A DNA stretch of 34,193 bases from an uncultured Bacilli bacterium (GTDB lineage: Bacteria > Bacillota_I > Bacilli_A > RF39 > UBA660). Location of the stretch: assembly GCA_934162325.1 (NCBI GenBank), contig CAKPIH010000010.1:1-34193 (forward strand), given 5' to 3'. A program made the position numbers and the translations under genes. Numbering within the stretch: position 1 is the first letter of the stretch; each line of letters opens with the position of its first letter. Positions 1 through 7,614 of the stretch are shown here, one piece after another. The notes below the pieces were generated by a model. It was not told where the DNA came from and searched no databases. It worked only from the letters and a program-made list of their open reading frames with translations.

Positions 1-65
1 AAATCGCTGCTAGAACAGTTCCTGGATTCAAAGCTGGAAACAAATTAAAAGACGCACTAAACTAA
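1..65 (+). CDS. HU-family DNA-binding protein, C-terminal end (partial)
   Basis: Reading from base 3, the last 20 codons before TAA encode IAARTVPGFKAGNKLKDALN. This is the characteristic HU/IHF-family tail: the end of the beta-arm with a P-F-x-A-G motif, then the last helix ending L-K-x-A-L-N. HU binds and bends DNA non-specifically and compacts the nucleoid. The 5' part lies outside the window, so length and start cannot be judged. A strong terminator follows within 10 nt, so the gene is probably monocistronic or last in its transcript. The family call is firm; the paralogue is not. Confidence 0.88.
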   Translation, partial: IAARTVPGFKAGNKLKDALN

Positions 66-74
66 TAAAGTGTC

Positions 75-104
75 AAGAACTTCATTTAAGAAGTTCTTTT
101 TTTT
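75..104 (+). terminator. Intrinsic terminator of the HU gene
   Basis: A perfect 9-bp stem (AAGAACTTC at 75-83, GAAGTTCTT at 90-98) with a 6-nt loop runs into a tract of eight T (97-104). Confidence 0.92.
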
Positions 105-124
105 GCCATAAAAAAAGAAATAAA

Positions 125-790
125 TTACTTTATCTCTCTACTTAAAGTCTCTACTTTGCCAAGTATCATATCTTCTGAAAAGACATTAACAACAATAGTT
201 TGATACTTAGGATTCATAGCCTGAAGAATAATAGCCTTACCACTTTTATACAGTCTTCTAACCGATAAAACATTACCCTTAACAGCAATAACAATATCAT
301 CACCACTATTATAACTATCTTTCTTTCTAAAGAATACCCTATCACCCTTCAAATAAATTGGAGCCATCGAATCATCCATCAACTTAATAGATAAATCACA
401 CATCTTACTAACTGGCTCGTAGGAGGCATTCCTATAACTATTAACAATCTTTTCTCCTCTAGAAGTAATATTATTATTACCAGTCATTGTATTAACATAA
501 CTACGAATCATCTTTTTCTCAAATAAATCCTTCTCACCCTTAGTCATAGGAATCTCATCAAATACATCAGAGTTAATATTAAAAATATTAGCAATATCAA
601 AAAATATCTCATAAGGAATATTCAAAGTACCAGTTTCATACTTATGTAAAGTTTGCCTATTCTTCTTATAATTAAGTGCTCTAGCCAAATCCTCTAAAGA
701 ATAATTATACTTCTCTCTATATTCTTTCATAATATTACATACAAAAGGTTTTAAATCATCACTAACTAATTCTTGTTTTCTTGTTCTCAT
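125..790 (-). CDS. XRE/S24 LexA-like repressor with Lys-to-Arg change in the catalytic dyad
   Basis: 221 aa. Residues about 16-75 form an HTH_3/XRE DNA-binding domain (SLEDLARALNYKKNRQTLHKY region). Residues about 130-218 form an S24 peptidase (LexA/CI-type) domain. The nucleophile is Ser141 in DDSMAP. In LexA the partner lysine lies 37 residues further on, in V-K-R-L. Here position 178, exactly 37 residues on, is Arg in SVRRL. By family knowledge, loss of that Lys should abolish autocleavage, so this may be a non-cleavable or ligand-responsive repressor. It is the last gene of a leftward operon behind two membrane proteins (7-nt gap, AGGTG SD over the upstream stop region). Autoregulation of that operon is inferred. 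Confidence 0.85.
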   Translation of the reverse strand: MRTRKQELVSDDLKPFVCNIMKEYREKYNYSLEDLARALNYKKNRQTLHKYETGTLNIPYEIFFDIANIFNINSDVFDEIPMTKGEKDLFEKKMIRSYVNTMTGNNNITSRGEKIVNSYRNASYEPVSKMCDLSIKLMDDSMAPIYLKGDRVFFRKKDSYNSGDDIVIAVKGNVLSVRRLYKSGKAIILQAMNPKYQTIVVNVFSEDMILGKVETLSREIK

Positions 791-797
791 AATACAC

Positions 798-1472
798 CTA
801 CTTATCTTTCATCTTAACAATTGTATATACAGGAATAAGTCCTATCATACCAATCATAATTTTAATTAAATATCTAATAACAATCATTCCAAATAACAAA
901 GTAAAATCAAATTCTCCAATATAAGAAATAATAACAAAGATAATACTTTCTAACATTTGAATAAATAACATTGTACCAATATTACTAAACCAAAGAATAT
1001 TCTTACTCCTTCTAATATAGTAATAAACATAACTACTACTCCAAAGCATCAACATAATTGATACAAAACCACCAATAAAGATTCTAATATTATTTATATC
1101 ATAACCAAATAAACTATTAAAAACCTCATTACTAATAAGTACATAATCACCATTAATAGTAAGTGACAGTAGTGAAACAATAATTCCCACCACTACATAT
1201 GCTATCCCACTAGTAGTCATTATTCTCTTAACTTCATCAATACCAAATCTTTGAATAATAATATTATTACATATAAATAGTCCCATAATAATAGGAATAC
1301 CAAGATTTACTTGAAAAGAAAATAAATCAATTGTTTTAAACATAATAATACTAGCTATACTAGACATTAATACCATATATAAATATAAACCATTCTTCTT
1401 ACCAACCTTATAAAATATAAACATCAGAAAGAAAGTAAAAATAACTTCTAATAAAATTAATATATAATTCAT
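798..1472 (-). CDS. VUT/YhhQ-like polytopic membrane protein (first of a divergent pair)
   Basis: 224 aa, about seven hydrophobic helices (near 3-21, 28-45, 54-73, 85-105, 130-150, 165-185, 190-215). The order of motifs resembles the VUT (DUF165/YhhQ) family, which takes up queuosine precursors: an early LYxxxxxxSSIASxIMFK segment, an RFGIDEVKR turn like F-G-x-k-x-A-R, and an L-W-F-S-N stretch before an ESIIFVIISYIG helix. The acidic residues I recall as conserved before the F-G turn (D..E) are replaced here by Asn and Gln, and the Asp in the late helix by Glu. The substrate may therefore differ. Its ATG overlaps the preceding stop (TAATG), giving tight translational coupling. The family call is from eye; an orphan membrane sensor is the alternative. 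Confidence 0.6.
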   Translation of the reverse strand: MNYILILLEVIFTFFLMFIFYKVGKKNGLYLYMVLMSSIASIIMFKTIDLFSFQVNLGIPIIMGLFICNNIIIQRFGIDEVKRIMTTSGIAYVVVGIIVSLLSLTINGDYVLISNEVFNSLFGYDINNIRIFIGGFVSIMLMLWSSSYVYYYIRRSKNILWFSNIGTMLFIQMLESIIFVIISYIGEFDFTLLFGMIVIRYLIKIMIGMIGLIPVYTIVKMKDK

Positions 1473-2137
1473 TACTTCACCTTCTTTACACTAAGTATTT
1501 TATTAATAATAAAAACATATATAATCATAATAATACTCTTAATAAAATAATTCTCTATAGCAATAATAATAGCCTTATCAAATCTAATAAGAAAAGCATA
1601 ACTAAAATAAATAAAGATAAAAGTATCAATAAACATAAGTCCTACAATAGTAGCAATAATCTTCATATTTTTCTTTTCTTTTTCTTCTTTTAATGCCTTA
1701 AAACAATAACAACCTAAATATAAAGTAACAATCATTGCTATTGGATAAGTAATAAACATAACTAAATTATCTAAAACCAAACTTTGATATAAAGAAGAAG
1801 TTTTATCATATATCGAAGGAATCATAAAAGCATTAGATAAAAGAAACATATAAAGTACAACATTAGTAATTAATACTAACATACTAAATTTCTTATATTC
1901 TTTAACATCATATCTCTTAATAAAATAATATAAAATAGCTAATAAACCACTACTAAATATAATACTAGGATTAATATTTAAACCAAATATATTTATTAAT
2001 TTAAAAGACATTAAAAAAGAAATAACTGTATAAATAACACCTAAAAAATAAAATTCATACTTTCCAAAATATTTATGTACTATATATATAAGTCCTATAC
2101 AAATAACTATAAATAAAAGAAATAATACTTCTCCCAC
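1472..2137 (-). CDS. VUT/YhhQ-like polytopic membrane protein (second of the pair, GTG start)
   Basis: 221 aa from a GTG at 2137. An in-frame ATG at 2158 would add seven residues. However, an extended -10 box (TGATATAAT, 2163-2171) places the transcript start near 2156, at or inside that ATG. An AAGAAGGTG Shine-Dalgarno then sits 6 nt before the GTG, so GTG is preferred. The protein has about six to seven hydrophobic helices and the same landmarks as its neighbour: SFLMSFKLINIFG early, a YDVKEYKKF turn in the middle, and MFIDTFIFIYFSYAF late. The pair looks like an ancient tandem duplication with very low identity. It is the first gene of the operon that ends with the S24 repressor. Substrate unknown. 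Confidence 0.58.
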   Translation of the reverse strand: MGEVLFLLFIVICIGLIYIVHKYFGKYEFYFLGVIYTVISFLMSFKLINIFGLNINPSIIFSSGLLAILYYFIKRYDVKEYKKFSMLVLITNVVLYMFLLSNAFMIPSIYDKTSSLYQSLVLDNLVMFITYPIAMIVTLYLGCYCFKALKEEKEKKNMKIIATIVGLMFIDTFIFIYFSYAFLIRFDKAIIIAIENYFIKSIIMIIYVFIINKILSVKKVK

Positions 2138-2162
2138 TATAAACACCTTCTTACTCATATCT

Positions 2163-2190
2163 ATTATATCACACTTCTTTTAAGATACAA
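2163..2190 (-). promoter_or_regulatory. Sigma-A-type promoter of the membrane-protein/repressor operon
   Basis: Reading leftward, TTGTAT (2190-2185), a 16-nt spacer, then TATAAT (2168-2163) preceded by TGn (extended -10). The implied start near 2156 decides the GTG start of the first gene. Confidence 0.75.
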
Positions 2191-2230
2191 ATAATTTTAT
2201 AAATATTTATATTAAAATATTTTCATTTGT

Positions 2231-2284
2231 CTAGGAAAGCTATAATCTTTCCTAGTAATTTATAGCCTATAAGTCTATAAATTA
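2231..2284. repeat. Two tandem perfect hairpins of unknown role
   Basis: Two inverted repeats abut: CTAGGAAAG/CTTTCCTAG (2231-2239 with 2247-2255) and TAATTTATAG/CTATAAATTA (2256-2265 with 2275-2284). Neither is followed by a T-tract on either strand, so neither is a canonical terminator. They lie upstream of the membrane-protein operon promoter and downstream of the DUF2229-pair terminator. I could not match them to a riboswitch consensus I know. Confidence 0.6.
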
Positions 2285-2316
2285 TAAACTATCATATTCG
2301 GGGTGTAAACTTGCTT

Positions 2317-2344
2317 AAAAAAAAGAAACCTAAGTCTGTTTCCT
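2317..2344 (-). terminator. Intrinsic terminator of the dehydratase-like pair
   Basis: Leftward, a stem built on GAAAC/GTTTC (2342-2338 with 2329-2325), extended by a G-U and an A-U pair, is followed by eight T (2324-2317). The TAG stop of the gene lies at the base of the loop and stem. Confidence 0.75.
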
Positions 2345-3394
2345 TTTCATCTTGATCATGTCATAGAAGGCTTCTAGTCTAGTATCAACGCCAACTTCAT
2401 TATCTTCAGCATCAAAACTCATATAAATTATTGGAATACCATATTCATCACTAATAAATGGCATAATACTCATCGCAGATATCTCTGGAGTACATCCAAA
2501 ACTCTTAAAATGCAAAATACCATCAAATCCTTCTAATCCATATAAATAACTTTTAACAACACTACCACTAGCATCTGCCCCTAAATGATATTTAATATAT
2601 TTATTACCCTTCCTAATCATTCTATTAAGTATAAATCTCTTAGTAATAAGTAAATAAGTAAGATCGGTATCTCTATATACTTCTACTCCCATTTTCATAA
2701 TCTTTCTTTCGCTATTATAAGTAGTATTAGCATCAATTAAAGAATATAATTCCCCAAGTATAGCAACTCTAAGAGGATTAGTAGGTTTATTAATTAAAAT
2801 ATTCCTAAATTTCTTTCTATACTTAAAATAATTATAAATATTTTTAAATATCCCATTATCCTTAAAACTATCCAAATATTCTTTTTCTATCTTTTCAAAA
2901 GAACCATCTACTACTTCAAATCCCATATTAAGTCTAATATATTTTTCTATCTTATCCATACAAATAATCATAACTAAACTATTAATCAAATAATAAAAAG
3001 TACTAATAGGATTAGCCCTTTTATTCATTTTCTTACAAAACTTATATCCCTTCTTAAGAGAAATATGATTATCGCTAATCATATTATAAAACTCAAAGTC
3101 ATAGCCTAAATCACTTAATATCTTTTCTTCAAGTTCTCCATAATATCCATATCTACATCCACCACCACCTTGAACTAAAGTATTAGCTCCAATTTCTAAT
3201 GCCTCAATATAATTACCAAGATTATATTTAAAAGGTACACATACAAAAGAAGGTGCATATTTACTACCAATTTCAATAGTTCTTTTAGTAGTAGCGGGTG
3301 GCACAATTACTTTACATTTAGTAGCCTTTCTAATAAAATAATCAAAAACAATATAATAATTTCCCAAATGTGGAAAAGAAATAACCCTATCCAT
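2330..3394 (-). CDS. 2-hydroxyacyl-CoA dehydratase (HgdB/COG3581)-like iron-sulfur protein
   Basis: 354 aa. It looks like the smaller partner of the COG3580/COG3581 (DUF2229) group, related to 2-hydroxyglutaryl-CoA dehydratase components. Likely [4Fe-4S] ligands are Cys52 (FVCVPF), Cys80 (GGGGCRYGYYGE) and Cys301 (FGCTPE). The C-terminus ends with the family-like DTRLEAFYDMI signature. It overlaps the upstream gene by 8 nt (3387-3394), so the two are translationally coupled and probably form a complex. No ASKHA-type activase ATPase (BadF/HgdC), the usual electron donor, is adjacent. Substrate unknown; the family is likely, a real dehydratase activity is not shown. Confidence 0.75.
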   Translation of the reverse strand: MDRVISFPHLGNYYIVFDYFIRKATKCKVIVPPATTKRTIEIGSKYAPSFVCVPFKYNLGNYIEALEIGANTLVQGGGGCRYGYYGELEEKILSDLGYDFEFYNMISDNHISLKKGYKFCKKMNKRANPISTFYYLINSLVMIICMDKIEKYIRLNMGFEVVDGSFEKIEKEYLDSFKDNGIFKNIYNYFKYRKKFRNILINKPTNPLRVAILGELYSLIDANTTYNSERKIMKMGVEVYRDTDLTYLLITKRFILNRMIRKGNKYIKYHLGADASGSVVKSYLYGLEGFDGILHFKSFGCTPEISAMSIMPFISDEYGIPIIYMSFDAEDNEVGVDTRLEAFYDMIKMKRKQT

Positions 3395-4304
3395 TATCTC
3401 GCCTAGCCTTTATAATATCCACAAAACTCTCTAGTCTAGTCATTAACCCACTAGTAGCGGTACTATCATCAATAATAATATTAATAACAGGTACATCTTT
3501 TAACTTTCTAATAGCAAGTTCGTTAACTAAAGAATCAGAAGCACAAGGAAAAGAAGATAAAAAGACAATACCATCTACACAATCTTTGTAATAGAAAGAA
3601 CTACCAATATTCTCTTTAGAATAAAGAAAATATAAAGTATTAGAAAAATCTTCTGCATAAGCAATAGCAGTCTTTCTATTAAGCCTATCAGAATATAAAA
3701 TATCAATATCTTCATCCTTAAAATAACGAATAATATTACCACATAAATATTCATCATAAACAACATAAGGATGTGCTACAATAAGAATCTTCATTTTATT
3801 AGATCTAAGAATCTTATCTTGTTTATTAACAAGACTTAAATAATATTTTCTATTTTTAATTTTACCCTTAATATAATAAAATAAAACTTTAAAAATATTC
3901 TTATTAAATTTAATTCCCATCTTAATAAAACCAAATAATTCAAATTTACCCTTTATATAATCAATATCATAATTAAGTATTTTATCTTCAAATAAATTAT
4001 TCACAACATCATATATCCCATTAAACTTCATACATACCCTACTACCTTTTCCATAATTACATATTCTAGGTACTAGTATATAATCACATTTATGAGATAG
4101 TTCCTTAACATGTCCTAAATATATCTTAGCAGGAAGACAAGACTCATCAATTGATATATTACCTCCTTTATCAATAATACCCTTATTAGTAGGAGGACTT
4201 AAAATAAGTGCACAACCAATCCCCTCAAAAAAAGTCTTCCATAAAATATAATCACGATAATATAGTAATCCTCTAGGTATTCCAATTCTAATCTTTCTTT
4301 TCAT
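3387..4304 (-). CDS. DUF2229 (COG3580)-like acyl-CoA dehydratase-related protein
   Basis: 305 aa. It starts IGIPRGLLYYRDYILWKTFF, like the N-terminus of DUF2229 proteins, and carries Cys56 (DESCLPAK), Cys82 and Cys91 (VPRICNYGKGSRVC), and Cys254 (SFPCASDS), probable cluster ligands. It ends TRLESFVDIIKAR, matching the C-terminal signature of its neighbour; both descend from the same fold. The GGAGG SD lies 4 nt from the ATG. In larger family members this module is fused to an ASKHA activase; here it is free-standing. It is the first gene of the pair; I found no convincing promoter right upstream. Function beyond an Fe-S protein of the dehydratase superfamily is inference. Confidence 0.75.
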   Translation of the reverse strand: MKRKIRIGIPRGLLYYRDYILWKTFFEGIGCALILSPPTNKGIIDKGGNISIDESCLPAKIYLGHVKELSHKCDYILVPRICNYGKGSRVCMKFNGIYDVVNNLFEDKILNYDIDYIKGKFELFGFIKMGIKFNKNIFKVLFYYIKGKIKNRKYYLSLVNKQDKILRSNKMKILIVAHPYVVYDEYLCGNIIRYFKDEDIDILYSDRLNRKTAIAYAEDFSNTLYFLYSKENIGSSFYYKDCVDGIVFLSSFPCASDSLVNELAIRKLKDVPVINIIIDDSTATSGLMTRLESFVDIIKARRDNG

Positions 4305-4334
4305 ATAGCCTCCATCTAATACTATGAAAGAAAT

Positions 4335-4368
4335 AAAAAAAAAGAACTAGTTCTCATCATCTAGTTCT
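4335..4368 (-). terminator. Intrinsic terminator overlapping the 3' end of the coiled-coil protein gene
   Basis: Leftward, AGAACTAG (4368-4361) pairs with CTAGTTCT (4350-4343), followed by nine T (4343-4335). The stem encodes the last residues (E-L-D-D-E-N) and holds the TAG stop. It is nearly identical to the rpoE terminator at 5056-5088. Confidence 0.9.
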
Positions 4369-5003
4369 ATACCATTAATTAACATCTGTCTATTATTTAA
4401 TTTTTTTCTTCTAACATAAGGCTTATTTTCTTCAATAGTATCATCCTTATATTCAACCTTATCTTCAGATAAATCCATATATAATTTTCCACATTCATTA
4501 ACCGATAAAGCTAGATCTTGTTTTTTACTAGAAATTTCCATACTTAACTTATCAATATATTTTGAAATCAAATTTAATTTACTATATAATTTACCAGAAT
4601 TATCTTCATATTCTTTCTTCAATATCTTTTCTTTTTTTTCAAAAACATCCATCACTTTACAATATCTCTTATAACTAAGCAATAGACTAGAAACAAGACC
4701 AACTTCCATAGTAATTAATATAGCCAAAGGATTAACATCAATAAAAATAGTAAAAACACTAAAAATAAAACAAAAAAATAAACTCATATATATTGATTTA
4801 AAAAGTCTTTTTGTTTCTTTTTGTCTTTGCCTATCGTTCTTATTCTTAACACTTTTCATTTTCTTATTATACTCGTTAAAAAGGACATCATATTCACTAT
4901 CTAAATCATTATATGCATAAATCATAGTTTCTTTCAAAGTTTCCAATTCATCAAGAGCAAGCTCCTTAACTAATTTATTGTATGTTTCTTCATAATAATT
5001 CAT
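4347..5003 (-). CDS. Coiled-coil membrane protein of unknown function
   Basis: 218 aa from the ATG at 5003, which has GGAGG 6 nt upstream. A longer reading from a TTG at 5015 would put the start inside that SD. The N-terminal region (1-68) is charged and helical. Two membrane helices follow (about 70-88 and 91-110), so both long tails should face the same side. Residues 112-165 are again coiled-coil-like (FEKKEKILKKEYEDNSGKLY). The tail ends E-L-D-D-E-N, nearly the same as RpoE delta just upstream, because both ends are encoded in matching terminators. It has its own strong promoter at 5027-5055. I do not recognise a family. Confidence 0.7.
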   Translation of the reverse strand: MNYYEETYNKLVKELALDELETLKETMIYAYNDLDSEYDVLFNEYNKKMKSVKNKNDRQRQKETKRLFKSIYMSLFFCFIFSVFTIFIDVNPLAILITMEVGLVSSLLLSYKRYCKVMDVFEKKEKILKKEYEDNSGKLYSKLNLISKYIDKLSMEISSKKQDLALSVNECGKLYMDLSEDKVEYKDDTIEENKPYVRRKKLNNRQMLINGIELDDEN

Positions 5004-5026
5004 GATAACCTCCAAATAATACCCAT

Positions 5027-5055
5027 ATTATAATATACTAAATATTAAAAGTCAA
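5027..5055 (-). promoter_or_regulatory. Strong sigma-A-type promoter of the coiled-coil protein gene
   Basis: TTGACT (5055-5050), 17-nt spacer, TATAAT (5032-5027), leftward. The -35 box abuts the T-tract of the rpoE terminator, so the gene is transcribed independently of rpoE. Confidence 0.88.
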
Positions 5056-5088
5056 GAAAAAAGAACTAGTTCTCATCTTCTAGTTCTT
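5056..5088 (-). terminator. Intrinsic terminator overlapping the 3' end of rpoE
   Basis: AAGAACTAG (5088-5080) pairs with CTAGTTCTT (5069-5061), followed by a T-tract to 5056. The stem encodes the E-L-E-D-E-N tail and the TAG stop of RpoE. Confidence 0.9.
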
Positions 5089-5509
5089 CATCATCTACTA
5101 TAGTTAAATCAGCATAATCATCATCTATTAAATCAGCATCACTATCATCAGTATAATCATCATCATAATTATCTTCTTCACTCATGTTCTCATCATCAAT
5201 AACATCTTCATCCTCTTCTTCAGAGTCAACTTCTTCATATATATCATCAATATCAATCTTAACAGAATGATTAGCTCTTAAATCCCAATTACCATCATTA
5301 AGTAAGATAAATTCTTTAGAAGTAGTTAGCGATTCGAAGAAGTCACCAATTCTCTCTTGGTATTCTTCATCAGATAATTCAAGTAATTTACATACCTCTT
5401 TAAATAAATCAGCAGTATTCATTGGTTTTTTATTTTCCTTTAAATATAATTCTGCTATTTTAGCATAAGATAACATTTCAAGATTTTCTTTACTCATTTT
5501 ACTAAGCAT
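5066..5509 (-). CDS. rpoE: DNA-directed RNA polymerase delta subunit
   Basis: 147 aa. Residues about 8-82 match the HARE-HTH fold of the Bacillota delta subunit (SYAKIAELYLKENKKPMNTA, then ELSDEEYQERIGDFFESLTT and NDGNWDLR). From about residue 92 the chain is a low-complexity acidic Asp/Glu tail, typical of delta. The subunit speeds RNA polymerase recycling and raises sensitivity to the initiating NTP. The ATG has AGGAGG 7 nt upstream, and that SD overlaps the argS stop, so the gene is expressed with ywiB-argS. Delta is characteristic of Bacilli and their relatives, which helps place the organism. Confidence 0.93.
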   Translation of the reverse strand: MLSKMSKENLEMLSYAKIAELYLKENKKPMNTADLFKEVCKLLELSDEEYQERIGDFFESLTTSKEFILLNDGNWDLRANHSVKIDIDDIYEEVDSEEEDEDVIDDENMSEEDNYDDDYTDDSDADLIDDDYADLTIVDDEELEDEN

Positions 5510-5520
5510 AATATTTCCTC

Positions 5521-7128
5521 CTACATTTCCTCTCTAAGAATTAACCCTAACATATATGCAGCATTGTTAATAACAACTTTAACTGCATTAATAAGAGCTA
5601 TTCTCTCCTTAGTATATATTTCATCATCAGTAACAATCTTCTCTACTGAATAATAACTATGGAATAATCCAGCAAGTTCAAATAAATAATTAGCAACCAA
5701 ATGTGGTAATCCTTTTGAAGCCGCACTAATAATAACATCTTCAAATTCTAATAATTTATTCAAAATAGTATATGCACTATCACTCTCTATAGTACTAAAT
5801 TTAATATCTTTTGGAATTTCTTTTCCTCTAAGAATAGAACTAATTCTAGCATTAGCATACTCAATATAGTAAATTGGATTCTCATTGCTATTTTTAACTG
5901 CTAAGTCAAGATCAAAATCCATTTGTGTATCTAAACTCTTAGAAGCAAAGAAGTATCTAGCAGCATTAACACCAACATCTTCAATTAACTCATTAAGAGT
6001 AATAGTTTTACCTGTTCTTTTACTAAGTTTAACCTCTTCACCATTTCTAAGAAGTCTAACCATCTGAAGAATTCTAATATCAATCTTAGATGAATCATAT
6101 CCAACAAATTCAAGTGAAGATCTAAGTCTATGAATATAACCATGGTGATCTGAACCTAATACATCAATAAGTCTATCATAACCCCTATTAAATTTATCGC
6201 TATGATATGCAATATCAGGAAGAAGATAAGTATAATTACCATCACTCTTAACTAATACTCTATCTTTCTCATCATATAAATCAGTAGTCTTAAGCCATAA
6301 AGCCCCTTCATCAATATAACATTTACCACTATTTTTAAGTTTATTCAAAGTATTTTCAACAAATCCACGATCATATAAAGACTGTTCACTAGTAAACACA
6401 TCAAAATTAACTCTAAACTTATCTAAATCCTTCTTAATACCATCAAGTAAAATATCAAGACCTTTTTGTCTAAAGAATTCAATATCTTCATCTAATTTAC
6501 TATCACCATATTCATCATATAAAGATTCCGCTATTACAATAATTTCTTTACCATGATAACCATTCTCTGGAATAGCAAATTCTACTCCACATCTCTCCTT
6601 ATATCTTTCTTTAATAGATACACCTAAATTATACATCTGATTACCAGCATCATTAATATAATATTCTCTTGTAACATCATATCCAGCAAAAGACATTATC
6701 TTAGATAAACAGTCACCATACACAGCACCTCTACCATGACCAATATGTAAAGTACCAGTTGGATTAGCAGATACATACTCAATATTAATCTTTTCTAATT
6801 TACCAAAATCACTCTTACCATAGTTCTTTCCCATATCATTAATAACATTAATATTATTAAGTAAATAATCTTTATTAATATAGAAATTAATAAATCCAGG
6901 ATTAGCAACCTCTATTCTATCAATCATATCATCACTAATATTCTTAATAATATCATTAGCAATATTAATAGGACTAGATTTAAGTTCCTTAGTAAGTAAA
7001 AAGGCTACATTTGTAGAATAATCACCATTTTTCTTATCTTTAGGAATCTCAATAACTATTTTATTAACATCCATATCTACTGGTAAACTCTTTTTTATAA
7101 TACACTGTAATTTATTTTTTATACTCAT
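5521..7128 (-). CDS. argS: Arginyl-tRNA synthetase
   Basis: 535 aa, normal length for class I ArgRS. Order: N-terminal Add1 domain (1-90); catalytic core with ANPTGTLHIGHGRG (HIGH at 128-131) and a KLSK loop (367-370, KLSKRTG, the KMSKS equivalent); C-terminal helical anticodon-binding domain ending YMLGLILREEM (DALR-type). It charges tRNA-Arg with arginine using ATP in the cytoplasm. The ATG overlaps the ywiB stop by ATGA, so translation is coupled. The ywiB-argS order is conserved in Bacilli. Confidence 0.97.
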   Translation of the reverse strand: MSIKNKLQCIIKKSLPVDMDVNKIVIEIPKDKKNGDYSTNVAFLLTKELKSSPINIANDIIKNISDDMIDRIEVANPGFINFYINKDYLLNNINVINDMGKNYGKSDFGKLEKINIEYVSANPTGTLHIGHGRGAVYGDCLSKIMSFAGYDVTREYYINDAGNQMYNLGVSIKERYKERCGVEFAIPENGYHGKEIIVIAESLYDEYGDSKLDEDIEFFRQKGLDILLDGIKKDLDKFRVNFDVFTSEQSLYDRGFVENTLNKLKNSGKCYIDEGALWLKTTDLYDEKDRVLVKSDGNYTYLLPDIAYHSDKFNRGYDRLIDVLGSDHHGYIHRLRSSLEFVGYDSSKIDIRILQMVRLLRNGEEVKLSKRTGKTITLNELIEDVGVNAARYFFASKSLDTQMDFDLDLAVKNSNENPIYYIEYANARISSILRGKEIPKDIKFSTIESDSAYTILNKLLEFEDVIISAASKGLPHLVANYLFELAGLFHSYYSVEKIVTDDEIYTKERIALINAVKVVINNAAYMLGLILREEM

Positions 7129-7523
7129 AAAATATCACCCATTTCAATTAGTAATTCATATTCGCATTCTGTATCAGCAATAACATACTTAATATAAATC
7201 TTATTATCATTAACATCAAACATCTTCATATTAATATCCATATCAACAGAATAACCATGTTCTTTAAGATAATAATTACTTTTACCATGTTTCTCGTTAA
7301 AAGAAAAACTATTAATAAAATCATTACCATCTCTAACAAGTAAAATATCATTATCATTAATCTTAATAGAATACTTAACACCATCAAATACAAAAGATAT
7401 CTTTTCCTTATTTTTAATACCTTTTTCATTAAAAGTAATAAGTTCATTTTCTGTATTATTTTTTAAATAACCATTAATTTTAACTCTAATAATATCACTT
7501 CCAAACATTTCATTTGAAATCAT
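7125..7523 (-). CDS. ywiB: YwiB-type DUF1934 beta-barrel protein
   Basis: 132 aa. Its position directly before argS with a 4-nt overlap, its length and its beta-rich pattern (VKINGYLKNN; KEKISFVFDGVKYSIKIN; YSVDMDINMKMFDV; YVIADTECEYELLIEM) match the DUF1934/YwiB family, which has a calycin-like barrel and no settled function. No strong SD precedes the ATG at 7523; ATG codons at several nearby frames make the exact start slightly uncertain. It shares a 90-nt divergent intergenic region with the PBP gene. Confidence 0.78.
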   Translation of the reverse strand: MISNEMFGSDIIRVKINGYLKNNTENELITFNEKGIKNKEKISFVFDGVKYSIKINDNDILLVRDGNDFINSFSFNEKHGKSNYYLKEHGYSVDMDINMKMFDVNDNKIYIKYVIADTECEYELLIEMGDIL

Positions 7524-7614
7524 ATCATATCTTTAAAAAAAATACAACATATTTTACGCAATTTTTATCATAATAATAAATGACATACAAAAACAACAAA
7601 AATGAGGGATATAA

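Noticed and set aside
2138..2158. ATG start at 2158 for the second VUT-like protein
   Set aside because: The extended -10 puts the transcript start at or within this ATG, and a good SD serves the GTG at 2137.
2231..2315. preQ1 or other riboswitch before the VUT-like genes
   Set aside because: The operon promoter lies downstream of these hairpins, and no preQ1, purine, SAM or FMN consensus could be matched by eye.
5004..5015. TTG start for the coiled-coil membrane protein
   Set aside because: The 12 nt hold the GGAGG SD for the ATG at 5003.
5885..6067. Rightward 60-aa frame inside argS, and similar frames inside prmC, prfA, ftsH and uvsE
   Set aside because: Each lies wholly within a well-identified gene on the other strand, without SD or protein-like motifs.
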